Shown: in pieces, positions 1 to 7,800 of the stretch
How the letters are laid out: every line of letters starts with the position of its first letter
How positions within the stretch are numbered: position 1 is the stretch's first letter
DNA from: an uncultured Saprospiraceae bacterium
GTDB lineage: Bacteria; Bacteroidota; Bacteroidia; Chitinophagales; Saprospiraceae
Direction: 5' to 3'
DNA length: 7,884 nt
NCBI GenBank assembly: GCA_937952155.1
Contig: CALFYH010000081.1
Coordinates: 1-7,884, forward strand
Position numbers and translations under genes: made by a program
Notes under the pieces: generated by a model
Told to the model about the DNA's origin: nothing
The model's database searches: none
Seen by the model: only the letters and a program-made list of their open reading frames with translations

Positions 1-15
1 TCTTTGCACCTGTAA
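1..15 (+). CDS. Possible 3' end of an upstream gene
   Basis: In frame 1 the codons read Ser-Leu-His-Leu followed by TAA at 13-15, which would leave a 15-base gap before lepB. A second reading in frame 2 stays open to TGA at 32-34, and that stop would overlap the GTG start of lepB by two bases. Either could be the end of the preceding gene. In Bacteroidota the gene before lepB is often dapB, but four residues cannot identify it. Too little is visible to choose between the readings. Confidence 0.25.
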   Translation, partial: SLHL

Positions 16-30
16 AAAAAAAATCAACAA

Positions 31-1653
31 GTGAGTATATTAATTTTTCTAATCGTATCGTATATTTTACTAAGTATCAGTTTATACATGCTTTTTCCCA
101 AAGCAGGCGTTGATGCAATAAAGGGATTGATTCCAGGAGTCAATTTTGTCGAATGGAGCAAAATCATTGGTCAAAAGCCTGTTCACGCTTTGTGGCTTTT
201 AGTTCCTATAGTTAATATATTCATTTTTGCCTATATGGCTGTGGATATGGTAAGATCATTTGGTAAGTTGGAATTTAAGCATACAGCGGCAGCTGTTATT
301 TATGCGCCCGCAGCATTTTTTAGAATAGCAACCAATTCTGCTGACAAATATCTTGGGCCAACCATCACAAAAGAAGCAGAGTATGCCCAAAACTTGGTAG
401 ATGCAAAAGCTAGCGGCGATGCTTACAAACTCAAACAATTAGAAGAAAAAAACCCTTACAAAAAAACGGCTGTTCGAGAATGGGTAGAATCTATTGTATT
501 TGCGGTTTTTGCAGCGTCATTTATCCGTATGTTCTTGATAGAAGCCTATGTCATTCCTACTCCATCTATGGAAGGATCACTCAATGTAGGAGACTTTCTA
601 TTTGTATCAAAAGCCCATTACGGAATCAGAATGCCTATGACTGTAGCTATGTTGCCCTTATTGCATAATCAAATTCCTATTATCAATAAAGAATCATATC
701 TTAAAAGCCCTAGTTTACCTTACAAAAGGCTTCCAGCATTGGAGAAAATCGAAGCTGGAAAACCTATCGTTTTCAACTGGCCTGTAGGTGATAGCGTTTA
801 CATCACGTCATCTAGATCTTATTTCGTCAGTCAAATAGACCGCCAACCAGAATACATGGATCAGGATAGAGAACTCAGCTCCAAGGTAAAAAACAAGGAT
901 TTTGTCGTAAGACCAATCGATAAAAAAGATCATTATATCAAGCGATGCGTAGCTAGTCCGGGCGATAGTTTGCAGATAAAAGACAAACAAATCTACCTAA
1001 ATGGTAAAGCCGTAGTCAATCCAAAGCACCTACAGTATTTATATCATATCGTATTGCCATCAAATGTTTCGGTAAATTATAAAAAAATGGAAGATTGGGG
1101 CATTGATTTCGGTGACAATGCCTATGGCTCTAAGGAATTATTCCAAAATGGTGAAGGTATTTTGTTTTTGGATGCTGATCAGGTAAGCAAAATAAAATCG
1201 CTAGATCCTAATGTACGAATAGAGGCATATCCACAAACCAAAGAACCATTAAAGCTTTTCCCATTTGATACCATCGTCGGTTCACAAAACTGGACTGTGG
1301 ACAATTATGGGCCTATCTGGATACCCAAAGCTGGAGCAACTACAGCCTTGACCCTAAAAAATCTGCCTTTCTATCGTCGCGTCATAGAAGTGTACGAAAA
1401 CAACAAGCTAGAAATCAAAGGTCAAGATATCTACATCAATGGTACCAAGGTCACTTCTTACACATTCAAGCAAGATTATTACTGGGCGATGGGTGATAAC
1501 CGACACAATTCTGAAGACTCCAGAGCATGGGGCTATGTACCGCATGACCACATCGTAGGTAAGCCACTCTTTATTTGGTTTTCGACGAAGGAAGGAAGCA
1601 TCAGCAATGGTATAAACTGGGATCGCTTGTTTAAGTCGGCGAGTAAGGATTGA
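31..1653 (+). CDS. lepB: Type I signal peptidase LepB with N-terminal membrane domain
   Basis: This inner-membrane serine protease removes signal peptides from exported proteins. The 540 residues contain every S26 peptidase hallmark. The nucleophile is Ser179 in PTPSMEGSL, just after a membrane segment (about 151-170). The general-base Lys304 lies in HYIKRCVASPGD, and box E is MGDNRHNSEDSR (487-498). The N-terminal ~110 residues carry at least two further hydrophobic segments (about 3-22 and 52-75) and the motif KAGVDAIKGLIPGVNF, resembling the DUF5684-type domain fused to LepB in Bacteroidota. Long insertions (about 200-295 and 325-465) make it far larger than the E. coli enzyme of about 324 residues. 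The start is GTG. It is the first possible start after an in-frame TAA at 13-15, and the next Met (residue 20) would delete the first membrane helix. No clear terminator follows. The catalytic assignment is very secure; the exact start is slightly less so. Confidence 0.97.
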   Translation: MSILIFLIVSYILLSISLYMLFPKAGVDAIKGLIPGVNFVEWSKIIGQKPVHALWLLVPIVNIFIFAYMAVDMVRSFGKLEFKHTAAAVIYAPAAFFRIATNSADKYLGPTITKEAEYAQNLVDAKASGDAYKLKQLEEKNPYKKTAVREWVESIVFAVFAASFIRMFLIEAYVIPTPSMEGSLNVGDFLFVSKAHYGIRMPMTVAMLPLLHNQIPIINKESYLKSPSLPYKRLPALEKIEAGKPIVFNWPVGDSVYITSSRSYFVSQIDRQPEYMDQDRELSSKVKNKDFVVRPIDKKDHYIKRCVASPGDSLQIKDKQIYLNGKAVVNPKHLQYLYHIVLPSNVSVNYKKMEDWGIDFGDNAYGSKELFQNGEGILFLDADQVSKIKSLDPNVRIEAYPQTKEPLKLFPFDTIVGSQNWTVDNYGPIWIPKAGATTALTLKNLPFYRRVIEVYENNKLEIKGQDIYINGTKVTSYTFKQDYYWAMGDNRHNSEDSRAWGYVPHDHIVGKPLFIWFSTKEGSISNGINWDRLFKSASKD

Positions 1654-1874
1654 TGGGTGGTAATGAGATAAGTGTGAATGTAATTTGGTAGTTAGGTTTA
1701 AACGTTATGAGTCAAAAATATCACCAATAATTCCAACAATTCAACTGTACAAAATTTTAATTTGTTAAATATTAGTAAAAGTGTGACTGAAATATCAAAA
1801 TTAGTGTCTATATATTTAAAATAAATAATATTTTTGTGGCTTCGCTCGTTTACGTATTATCAATTATAAATATC
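1654..1874. other. AT-rich intergenic spacer between lepB and the lipoprotein gene
   Basis: This 221-bp stretch holds no convincing gene. It becomes very AT-rich from about 1740 and contains the promoter box at 1829-1836. An 8-base palindrome GTTTAAAC lies at 1696-1703, without a T-run or long stem. No convincing rho-independent terminator for lepB is visible. Confidence 0.6.
1829..1836 (+). promoter_or_regulatory. Bacteroidota-type -7 promoter box for the lipoprotein-ytxJ-mnmD group
   Basis: TATTTTTG matches the Bacteroidota sigma factor -7 consensus TAnnTTTG exactly. It would place transcription start near 1842, giving a leader of about 33 bases before the ATG at 1875. The -33 region has no perfect TTG; the nearest candidates are TTAG at 1801 and GTG at 1804. 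The box overlaps the GTG at 1836, which argues against translation starting there. The consensus is established knowledge, and promoter activity is inferred. Confidence 0.55.
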
Positions 1875-2021
1875 ATGAACACCAAGATTTCAAAAAAAAT
1901 AGTAATTTTCGCATCGCTTATTATCATGGCGGTATCATTTACATCATGCAATAGAGGATATGGTTGCCCATATGAGCTTAAGTCTGCTGTAAAAATCATT
2001 ACGCCAATCCAAGTAAGATAA
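1875..2021 (+). CDS. Small putative lipoprotein with GYGCP motif
   Basis: This 48-residue protein has a basic N-terminus (MNTKISKK), a hydrophobic stretch at about 9-22, and a lipobox-like sequence ending in Cys25 (VSFTSC). It would be cleaved by LspA and anchored by a lipid on Cys25, leaving a mature peptide of only 24 residues that begins CNRGYGCPYEL. The second cysteine is Cys31. An extension to GTG at 1836 is possible in frame, but it would bury the lipoprotein signal and overlap the promoter box, so ATG at 1875 is chosen. The stop codon ends two bases before the TTG start of ytxJ, which suggests coupled translation. I have a general impression that small Bacteroidota lipoproteins with this GYGCP motif recur, but no function is known to me. 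The +2 Asn after Cys does not by itself settle inner versus outer membrane. Confidence 0.75.
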   Translation: MNTKISKKIVIFASLIIMAVSFTSCNRGYGCPYELKSAVKIITPIQVR

Positions 2022-2023
2022 TC

Positions 2024-2392
2024 TTGTCCATTCATTGGAAATATCTCAAAACTTCGGACGATCTTGATGAAGCATTAGCCAAATCAGGTATTACGGATAT
2101 TGTGATATTTAAGCATAGTACCACTTGTTCCATCAGCTTGATGGCTAAGATACGGTTTGAAGAAAAATGGGATTTTGCTGAAGATAAGCTTGTACCTTAC
2201 TATGTGGATGTAAAGGAACATCGTAATATTTCAATGCTAATCGCTGAAAAGATGTCTGTAAACCATGAATCTCCACAACTACTTCTCATCAGAAATAAAG
2301 AATGCATCTATGATGCTTCTCATTTCGATATTACTGTGGACGAATTGAAAGAATCAATACTTTGGCATGACGCTTCCACCGCAGATCATTGA
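2024..2392 (+). CDS. ytxJ: Bacillithiol-linked thioredoxin-fold protein YtxJ
   Basis: The 122 residues match the YtxJ (DUF2847) family, a small monothiol thioredoxin-like protein of bacteria that make bacillithiol. The likely role is cytoplasmic thiol exchange or removal of bacillithiol from proteins. Visible evidence is the family signature FKHSTTCSIS (29-38) with the single active-site Cys35 (a CxxS-type site, not CxxC), and a thioredoxin-type loop HESPQLLLI with the presumed cis-proline Pro84. A second cysteine, Cys94, is outside the active site. The start is taken as TTG at 2024. No ATG or GTG lies between the in-frame stop at 1979-1981 and the conserved region, and MSIHWKYL fits the family's N-terminus. 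The gene starts two bases after the lipoprotein stop, and its 3' end overlaps mnmD by 26 bases, so the three are probably one transcript. Family confidence is high; the physiological substrate is unknown. Confidence 0.9.
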   Translation: MSIHWKYLKTSDDLDEALAKSGITDIVIFKHSTTCSISLMAKIRFEEKWDFAEDKLVPYYVDVKEHRNISMLIAEKMSVNHESPQLLLIRNKECIYDASHFDITVDELKESILWHDASTADH

Positions 2393-3038
2393 GTCTGAAG
2401 ATGGCTCACATACATTAATTTCTCCAGTTTTTAACGCTTCTTACCATTCCACCAAAGGAGCTATTACAGAAAGTAAGGTAGTTTTTATTAATGCTGGGCT
2501 TGAATATTTCAAATCTACTGAAGATAAGATAGCTATTTTCGAAATGGGCTTTGGCACAGGACTAAATGCATTTCTTTCTTGCCTTTGGGCTGTCGAAAAT
2601 CAAAAAGAACTCATCTACCACACTATTGAAGCATATCCCATTAATGTTGAGCTCGCACAGAAACTAAATTATGGTTCGTTGGGCCGAAATGATTCGCTAT
2701 TCCAATGCCTTCATACATGCCCATGGGAAACAGAACAAAAAATAGTGCCTAATTTCAGCTTTAACAAACATCAGGGTTTGATAGAAAATCTCGAAACATT
2801 TTGCACTTATGATGTGATATATTTCGACGCCTTCGCACCTGATGACCAACCAACGCTTTGGGAAGAATCTATGCTAAAAAAAATGTATAATCTATTGAAT
2901 TATAAAGGTATCCTAGTAAGTTATTGCGCTAAGGGCAGCTTCAAGCGAACTTTGAAAGATGTTGGCTTTAGAATAGAAAATTTGCCTGGTCCTCCTGGTA
3001 AAAGAGAGATAACCAGAGCCATAAAAGGTGATAAATGA
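2367..3038 (+). CDS. mnmD: tRNA U34 methyltransferase MnmD (stand-alone)
   Basis: This SAM-dependent enzyme carries out the last methylation of the wobble uridine: 5-aminomethyl-2-thiouridine to 5-methylaminomethyl-2-thiouridine in tRNAs for Lys, Glu and Gln. The 223 residues form one Methyltransf_30 (DUF752) domain. Family marks include EDGSHTLISPVFNASYHS (11-28), a glycine-rich SAM loop EMGFGTGLNA (59-68), an acidic residue after the next strand (Glu88, IEAYP), and the catalytic-region motif YFDAFAPDDQPTLWE (152-166). The FAD-dependent oxidase half found in fused MnmC of E. coli is absent, so the enzyme is the stand-alone type. The ATG at 2367 places the conserved EDGSHT the usual short distance from the N-terminus, although it makes the gene overlap ytxJ by 26 bases. 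Expression is probably coupled to ytxJ. Confidence 0.93.
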   Translation: MTLPPQIIESEDGSHTLISPVFNASYHSTKGAITESKVVFINAGLEYFKSTEDKIAIFEMGFGTGLNAFLSCLWAVENQKELIYHTIEAYPINVELAQKLNYGSLGRNDSLFQCLHTCPWETEQKIVPNFSFNKHQGLIENLETFCTYDVIYFDAFAPDDQPTLWEESMLKKMYNLLNYKGILVSYCAKGSFKRTLKDVGFRIENLPGPPGKREITRAIKGDK

Positions 3039-3126
3039 ATATTTTAACAAAACAATAAGAGTATATTACTGAAACATTTATGAAATTTGCATCGTTAATA
3101 TCATAAATCATTTCAATAATAAATCC

Positions 3127-3615
3127 ATGAAGATATTTAATTTAATCATTCTTGTTGTTTTGCTAGTTTTCAATAATGATACTGTTTCTGCGCAAAACAC
3201 AAAGCCATCTAAAAAAGCCAATAATAAAACAGTTCAAGCCGCCAAACCTAAAGCAACAGCACAAACACCGGTTACAGATTTTAAACAAGGTGTGCACATG
3301 ACTTTCGAAAATGAACATCTCGATATTGGCAAGGTTAAAAAAGGAGAAGTAAAAAAGTTTGATTTTACATTTACCAACACAGGTAGTGAAATTATAGAAA
3401 TCGATATTGCATCAGGATGTGACTGTACTACTTTGGACTATCCAAAAAGTAAGATTTTACCAGGTAAAAAAGCGATCATACACGTGACATTTGACAGTGG
3501 CAAAAAAGAAGTCTCTGAGACAGTAGATGTGGACTTATATCTCAAAAATCTAAACCCTAAAACTGGACAAAGGATCCTTAAAATCATCGATTACAAATAC
3601 GAACTGACACACTAA
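3127..3615 (+). CDS. Secreted DUF1573-domain protein
   Basis: The 162 residues begin with a signal peptide (hydrophobic 4-15, likely cleavage after VSAQ near residue 23). A Lys/Ala/Thr/Gln-rich linker (about 24-55) follows, then one DUF1573 domain (about 58-140). The domain is an Ig-like (ASH/MSP-type) beta sandwich. Its marks are FENEHLDIGKVKKGEVKKF, FTFTNTGSEIIEI, and the cysteine pair SGCDCTT at Cys98 and Cys100, followed by LPGKKAIIHVTFDS (111-124). DUF1573 proteins are abundant in Bacteroidota and are exported to the periplasm or surface; the molecular role is not established. The gene stands 88 bp after mnmD with no terminator between, so it may be read through from upstream or have its own promoter. 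It is closed by the hairpin at 3629-3683. Confidence 0.9.
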   Translation: MKIFNLIILVVLLVFNNDTVSAQNTKPSKKANNKTVQAAKPKATAQTPVTDFKQGVHMTFENEHLDIGKVKKGEVKKFDFTFTNTGSEIIEIDIASGCDCTTLDYPKSKILPGKKAIIHVTFDSGKKEVSETVDVDLYLKNLNPKTGQRILKIIDYKYELTH

Positions 3616-3628
3616 TATTGTCAACTAG

Positions 3629-3683
3629 TTGCTGAAGTTGTTTTGCATCACATTTTGATAAAACACTTCAGCAATTATTTTTT
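3629..3683 (+). terminator. Hairpin and T-run terminator after the DUF1573 gene
   Basis: The arms TTGCTGAAG (3629-3637) and CTTCAGCAA (3666-3674) pair perfectly. The stem continues as TTGTTTT with AAAACA with one bulged base, and ATCA/TGAT (3647-3650, 3656-3659) can extend it around a small loop. A T-rich run (3675-3683) follows on the + strand, as in a rho-independent terminator. It occupies most of the 59-bp gap between the convergent stop codons, and the T-run lies in the last codons of corA. Read from the - strand no T-run follows the hairpin, so it should act mainly on + strand transcription. Confidence 0.8.
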
Positions 3684-4619
3684 CTTTGAGAAATAATAAA
3701 CTACGCCGAAGCCCAAAATGATGGATAAGATAATGATAATTGGGAAAGACATGGTGTAGCTTTTAAATGGCAAATAATCCAAATTCATCCCATAAAAACT
3801 AGCAACCATAGACGGTACTAAGAGGATTATCGTTACCACTGTCAATCGATGGATGATTACATTCAGATTGTTTGAAATAATTGATGCATATGCTTCCATC
3901 GTTCCACTCAAGATATTAGTATATACATTTGACATCTCCAAAGCCTGAGAATTGTCAATGATAATATCTTCAAAAAGGTCTGCATAGCGTTCTTCATTCG
4001 CTATACGCAGCAAATCTGTTCTTTTAATTTTCATCTTGAGCAACTCATTGGTACTCAATGAACTTACAAAATATACCAAGGATTTTTCGATTCGCAGCAA
4101 TTGTTGTAGCTCAGAACTTCTGCTTGAATGGTAAAGTTCCTGTTCTATAAGGTTTCTCTTAAGATTCAATTTTTTAAGACATTCTAGAAAGCGATACACA
4201 TTCTGCTCGAATATTTGGAGTACAAACATATTTCGGTCAGATGGATCGAAGTTTTTGACTTTATTTTCATAAAACTTGTCTAATACTGGATTTTCGTCCG
4301 AACAAATAGTCACAATATGGCCATTGGTAAGGATGATGCCGATAGGTACAGTAATATATATGGCTTCCGAATCCTTGCCTTCATCGTTCAAAATGGGGCT
4401 ATTTACAAGGATAAAAGTCGAGTCATCTTCTTTCTCAAATCTGGATCTCTCGTCAACGTCGAGTGAATCCGTAAGGAAATCTAAGGGTATTTCGAGCTTT
4501 TTTGCTAATGAATCTAGTTCTCCATGCTCAAAAGGAGGAAAAACATTGACCCAGGTAGCCTGCTCCAAATCGCCGAATTCCTTTAATTCGCCATTTTGCT
4601 TTGCTAAATAATTTATCAT
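3675..4619 (-). CDS. corA: CorA-family divalent metal (Mg2+/Co2+) transporter
   Basis: This 314-residue inner-membrane channel subunit would take up magnesium, and possibly cobalt or nickel, as a homopentamer. It has the usual CorA layout: a soluble cytoplasmic N-terminal alpha/beta part (about 1-130), a long helical region (about 130-255) and two C-terminal membrane helices (about 255-275 and 291-310). The pore signature Tyr-Gly-Met-Asn is at 276-279, and the protein ends in a short basic tail (SKKK). The loop after GMN (LDYLPFKSYTMSF) has one acidic residue and a Leu-Pro-Phe, resembling the non-enterobacterial CorA subgroup. Length is normal for the family (about 310-320). The ATG at 4617-4619 is preceded by a GGAGG. 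The gene is alone on its strand, with its own promoter at 4690-4721. Metal specificity cannot be read from the sequence. Confidence 0.93.
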   Translation of the reverse strand: MINYLAKQNGELKEFGDLEQATWVNVFPPFEHGELDSLAKKLEIPLDFLTDSLDVDERSRFEKEDDSTFILVNSPILNDEGKDSEAIYITVPIGIILTNGHIVTICSDENPVLDKFYENKVKNFDPSDRNMFVLQIFEQNVYRFLECLKKLNLKRNLIEQELYHSSRSSELQQLLRIEKSLVYFVSSLSTNELLKMKIKRTDLLRIANEERYADLFEDIIIDNSQALEMSNVYTNILSGTMEAYASIISNNLNVIIHRLTVVTIILLVPSMVASFYGMNLDYLPFKSYTMSFPIIIILSIILGFGVVYYFSKKK

Positions 4620-4628
4620 CTTCCTGGT

Positions 4629-4633
4629 CCTCC
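4629..4633 (-). promoter_or_regulatory. Shine-Dalgarno-like sequence before corA
   Basis: On the - strand, GGAGG lies nine bases before the corA ATG. It is notable because the other genes here have AT-rich leaders without such a site, as is usual in Bacteroidota. An out-of-frame ATG overlaps the same stretch. The sequence supports ATG at 4617-4619 as the start, though ribosomes of this phylum rarely depend on Shine-Dalgarno pairing. Confidence 0.45.
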
Positions 4634-4689
4634 ATTTTCTGGCGTGATTTAATCGGCATCGAAACTGTATCGTTGTTTCTTAAGGATGG

Positions 4690-4721
4690 CAAATATACGA
4701 AAATAACCACCATTTAAACAA
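4690..4721 (-). promoter_or_regulatory. Bacteroidota-type promoter for corA
   Basis: On the - strand a TTG (4721-4719) is followed after 21 bases by TATATTTG (4697-4690), an exact match to TAnnTTTG. The spacing fits the -33/-7 arrangement known for Bacteroidota. Transcription would start near 4683, giving a corA leader of about 64 bases. This is the better of the two promoter candidates in the window because both elements are present. Confidence 0.65.
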
Positions 4722-4872
4722 TTATTTCACATTAAAATACATCCATATTAAACAAATCATGACAAATAACCATTATATTATTAAGTATTATACTATGTTA
4801 AATTCATTTTTTATAAAAATTGTTCACTTTTTAATTTTTAAATCGTCTAATCATTAATTATTTTATTTTCAC

Positions 4873-7800
4873 ATGAAGAATTTTAAAAAAGTCTTAAAAT
4901 ATTTTGGGTTTGCATTGATAGGTTTGGTGATAGGTGGCTTGCTCCTACCCTATGTATTTAAAGATAAACTTATGGCTTATCTAAAAGAAAATATAAATAA
5001 AAATGTAGAAGCTCACGTTACATTTCACGACGCCAATCTATCACTTTTTTCATCCTTTCCAGATGTTAGAGTCAGTATCGACAGCCTAAATGTGACGGGT
5101 ATAGATGACTTTGATGGTATAGTCTTATATAAAGCTGTAAAAACTAATATCGACATCAGCTTGCCATCTCTGTTGGGCAGTGGGAAAACACCAAAAATTA
5201 ACAGTATCTTACTTAAGCAACCAGAAATTAACATTATCGTCCTAGACAGCTTGAGAGCCAACTATTTGATAACAGCTCAGGATACCACACAACAACAGTC
5301 GTCAAATTATCAACTCCAACTGGATGAATATGCTATCGAAGATGGAAAAATAAGCTACAACGACCACACGATGAATTTGTTTGTGTCGATGGACAATGTA
5401 AATCATTCTGGAAAAGGAGATTTCACACAAGATGTCTTCGATCTCACAACAAAAACCAAAGCTGACAAACTCACAGTGGAATTTGATGGTATTAAATATT
5501 TGAAAAATGCCTCGACAGATCTTATTGCAGGATTTAATATAAACTTTCCTGAAAGTAAGTACACGTTATTGGACAATAAATTGAGAATAAATGAATTGGA
5601 TGTCAATGGGCAAGGATTCGTACAACTGAAAGGTGATGATATGATTACCGACTTTACATTCAGTACAGCTTCAGAAACATTCCAATCTTTGCTCTCTATG
5701 ATACCGAATGCATATACTGCTGATTTTAAAGATGTAAAAACACAAGGCAAGGCCAGTTTCAAGGGTATCATAAAAGGTGTTTATAATGAAAAAATGAATA
5801 AGATGCCGGCGTTTGATGTAGATATCAAAGTGGACAACGGATATGTCAAATATCCAGGAATGCCAATGGCTGTAAGTGATATTTTTGCAGATATGAAAAT
5901 AAAGGCTTCTAGATCTGATTATAAAGATATGCAAATCAATATCCCAGCATTTAAGATGAAACTCGACAAAGATGCTATCAGCGGAAGGCTTCTTGCAAAT
6001 AATCTAACTGGTGACCAAAAAGTAGAAGGCTTTCTGAAAGGGACATTAAATTTACAAAATCTGGCTACCATATTTCCAATGGAAGAAGGCATGAAAGTAA
6101 GTGGAACAATGGCTTGTGACATCGACTTTAAAGCCAAGATGAGTGATGTAAATGCTGAAAATTATGAAGCCATCGCTTTTAAAGGAAATGCAGAAGCAAA
6201 AAACATAAAATATCAAAGTAAAGGAATGCCTGTGATAAGCCTTCCTTATGCAAAAGCGGCGGCTTCACCACAAAAAATCGAGTTCTCTGGTGACAATATG
6301 CAATTGGGAAAAAGCGATCTGACACTTGCTGCTTCAATTCAAAATCCCTTGGCTGCATTCTCCACAGAAAAAAATGTCGCTATAGATATCAACAGTAAGT
6401 CTAAGCTATTTGACATGAATGAATGGATGACAGAAACACCAGCAGAAACCACAGCCAATAGTCAATCAACTTATATGGCTGACGAAAAACTATTACAAAA
6501 TTCGAAGATGAATGTCAATGCTGAATTTGATAAAATCCTTATGAATGAGTATGTGCTAGACAAATTGAAAGTCGCTGGAAGTATAGCTGCCAATTCGATT
6601 AAGATAGATCAATTCACCACCATGATAGGAGAAAATGACGTGTCAGTAAGTGGAATCGTAGCAAATGGATATAATTACTTTTTTGGTAATGGTGTATTAA
6701 AAGGTGATATACGGATGACTTCGAATAATTTTGATGCGAATAAGTTTATGAGTGCAGAAACCAGTAAAACCGCAGAACCACTAACTGTGATTCCAGTTCC
6801 AGCCAATGTAGACATCCAAATCAACACAAATATTAAAAATCTTACTTACACCAATTTAAATTTAAAGGATTTCTCTGGTATCTTACAAGTCGCCAATCAG
6901 GAAGTAGCACTAAAAGATGTAAAAACCAATACCTTAGGTGGTACAATCAGTTTGGATGGCTTATATGGTACTAAAGATCTCGCTGCTCCTGACTTCTCTG
7001 TAAAACTCGATCTTAGCAAAATCAAGTACGTCGAAGCTATCAAAAAAATCGAGATGTTGCAAAAAGCAGCACCAATTGCAGCTTATATCGATGGATTTTT
7101 TAATACCACATTAGTCATGAAAGGCAAATTGGGCGCCGAAATGACACCAGACCTATCTACACTAGATGCATCGGGATTTTTAGAAACCTTGCAAGGCACA
7201 CTCAAAGGGTTTAATCCTCTAGGACAATTGTCTGATAAGCTCGGGATTAAAGAAATAAATGAAGTGAATTTTCTCAATACCAAAAACTGGTTTGAAATCG
7301 CCCAAGGATTTGTTGAACTCAAAGAATACAAAAAGGTCATCAAAGATATAGATATGACCATAAGCGGCAAACATGGTTTCGGGAAAGATATGGACTACAA
7401 TATTGATCTCATTATTCCTAGAGAATTGCTCAAGAAAAATAAAATAACCGGTACAGCTGAGCTTGGTCTTTCTATGATCGAAAAAGAAGCTTCAAAACTG
7501 GGCATCAACATCGATCAAGGTCCAAATATTTTCCTCAATGTCAAAATGACTGGAAATATCAAAAATCCTAAGTTTAAAATTACGCCAAAAACTGGCAGTG
7601 GTACATCTGCTGGAAGCGTGATAGAATCAAAGGTTAATGAAACTGTAGCAACAGTCAAGGATTCCATATCTAAAGAAATTAAAAAGCAAGAAGCCAAGCT
7701 TAAAGATACCATTACAAAAAGGGTAAATCAAGAAGTGGAAAATGCAAAATCTAAAGCTGAAGAAGCAGCCAGAAAAGCGCTTGACAGTATAAAATCAAGA

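Larger units (their letters stand above)
4620..4872. other. Divergent intergenic region between corA and the AsmA-like gene
   Basis: These 253 bp hold the corA promoter and ribosome-binding region on the left. From about 4735 to 4872 the sequence is extremely AT-rich. It contains a small palindrome AGTAT-T-ATACT (4784-4794). I see no exact TAnnTTTG box facing the AsmA-like gene; the closest is TAATTTTT at 4832-4839, one base off and lacking a TTG at the right distance. No gene or RNA is apparent. Confidence 0.6.

Noticed and set aside
1696..1703. Palindrome GTTTAAAC after lepB as a terminator or operator
   Set aside because: It is eight bases with no stem extension, no T-run and no second copy, so it could easily be chance in AT-rich DNA.
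1836..1874. GTG at 1836 as an earlier start of the small lipoprotein
   Set aside because: It overlaps the last base of a -7 promoter box, and the extra 13 residues would hide the basic N-terminus and lipoprotein signal. ATG at 1875 gives a textbook lipoprotein precursor.
1850..2035. Minus-strand open frame antisense to the lipoprotein gene
   Set aside because: It is antisense to the better-supported lipoprotein and the start of ytxJ, and shows no recognisable motif.
3078..3119. Two mutually exclusive hairpins in the leader before the DUF1573 gene (TTATGA/TCATAA and TTATGAAAT/ATTTCAATAA), suggesting a riboswitch-like leader
   Set aside because: Stems are short and almost all A-T, the spacer is only 88 bp, and no known riboswitch core is visible. 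Chance is the simpler explanation.
4276..4611. Plus-strand 111-codon frame opposite corA
   Set aside because: It is antisense to the conserved N-terminal half of CorA, Ser-rich, and without a domain or start signal.
4784..4794. Palindrome AGTAT-T-ATACT as an operator for the AsmA-like gene
   Set aside because: It is an AT-rich 11-mer with one copy, no adjacent promoter box on the + strand and no regulator gene nearby.
5403..5771. Minus-strand 122-codon frame inside the AsmA-like gene
   Set aside because: The + strand is a single uninterrupted 1004-codon frame with AsmA-like character. The reverse frame has no family resemblance and is a codon-bias shadow, as are those at 5025-5261, 5671-5934, 5919-6137, 7083-7370 and 7515-7712.
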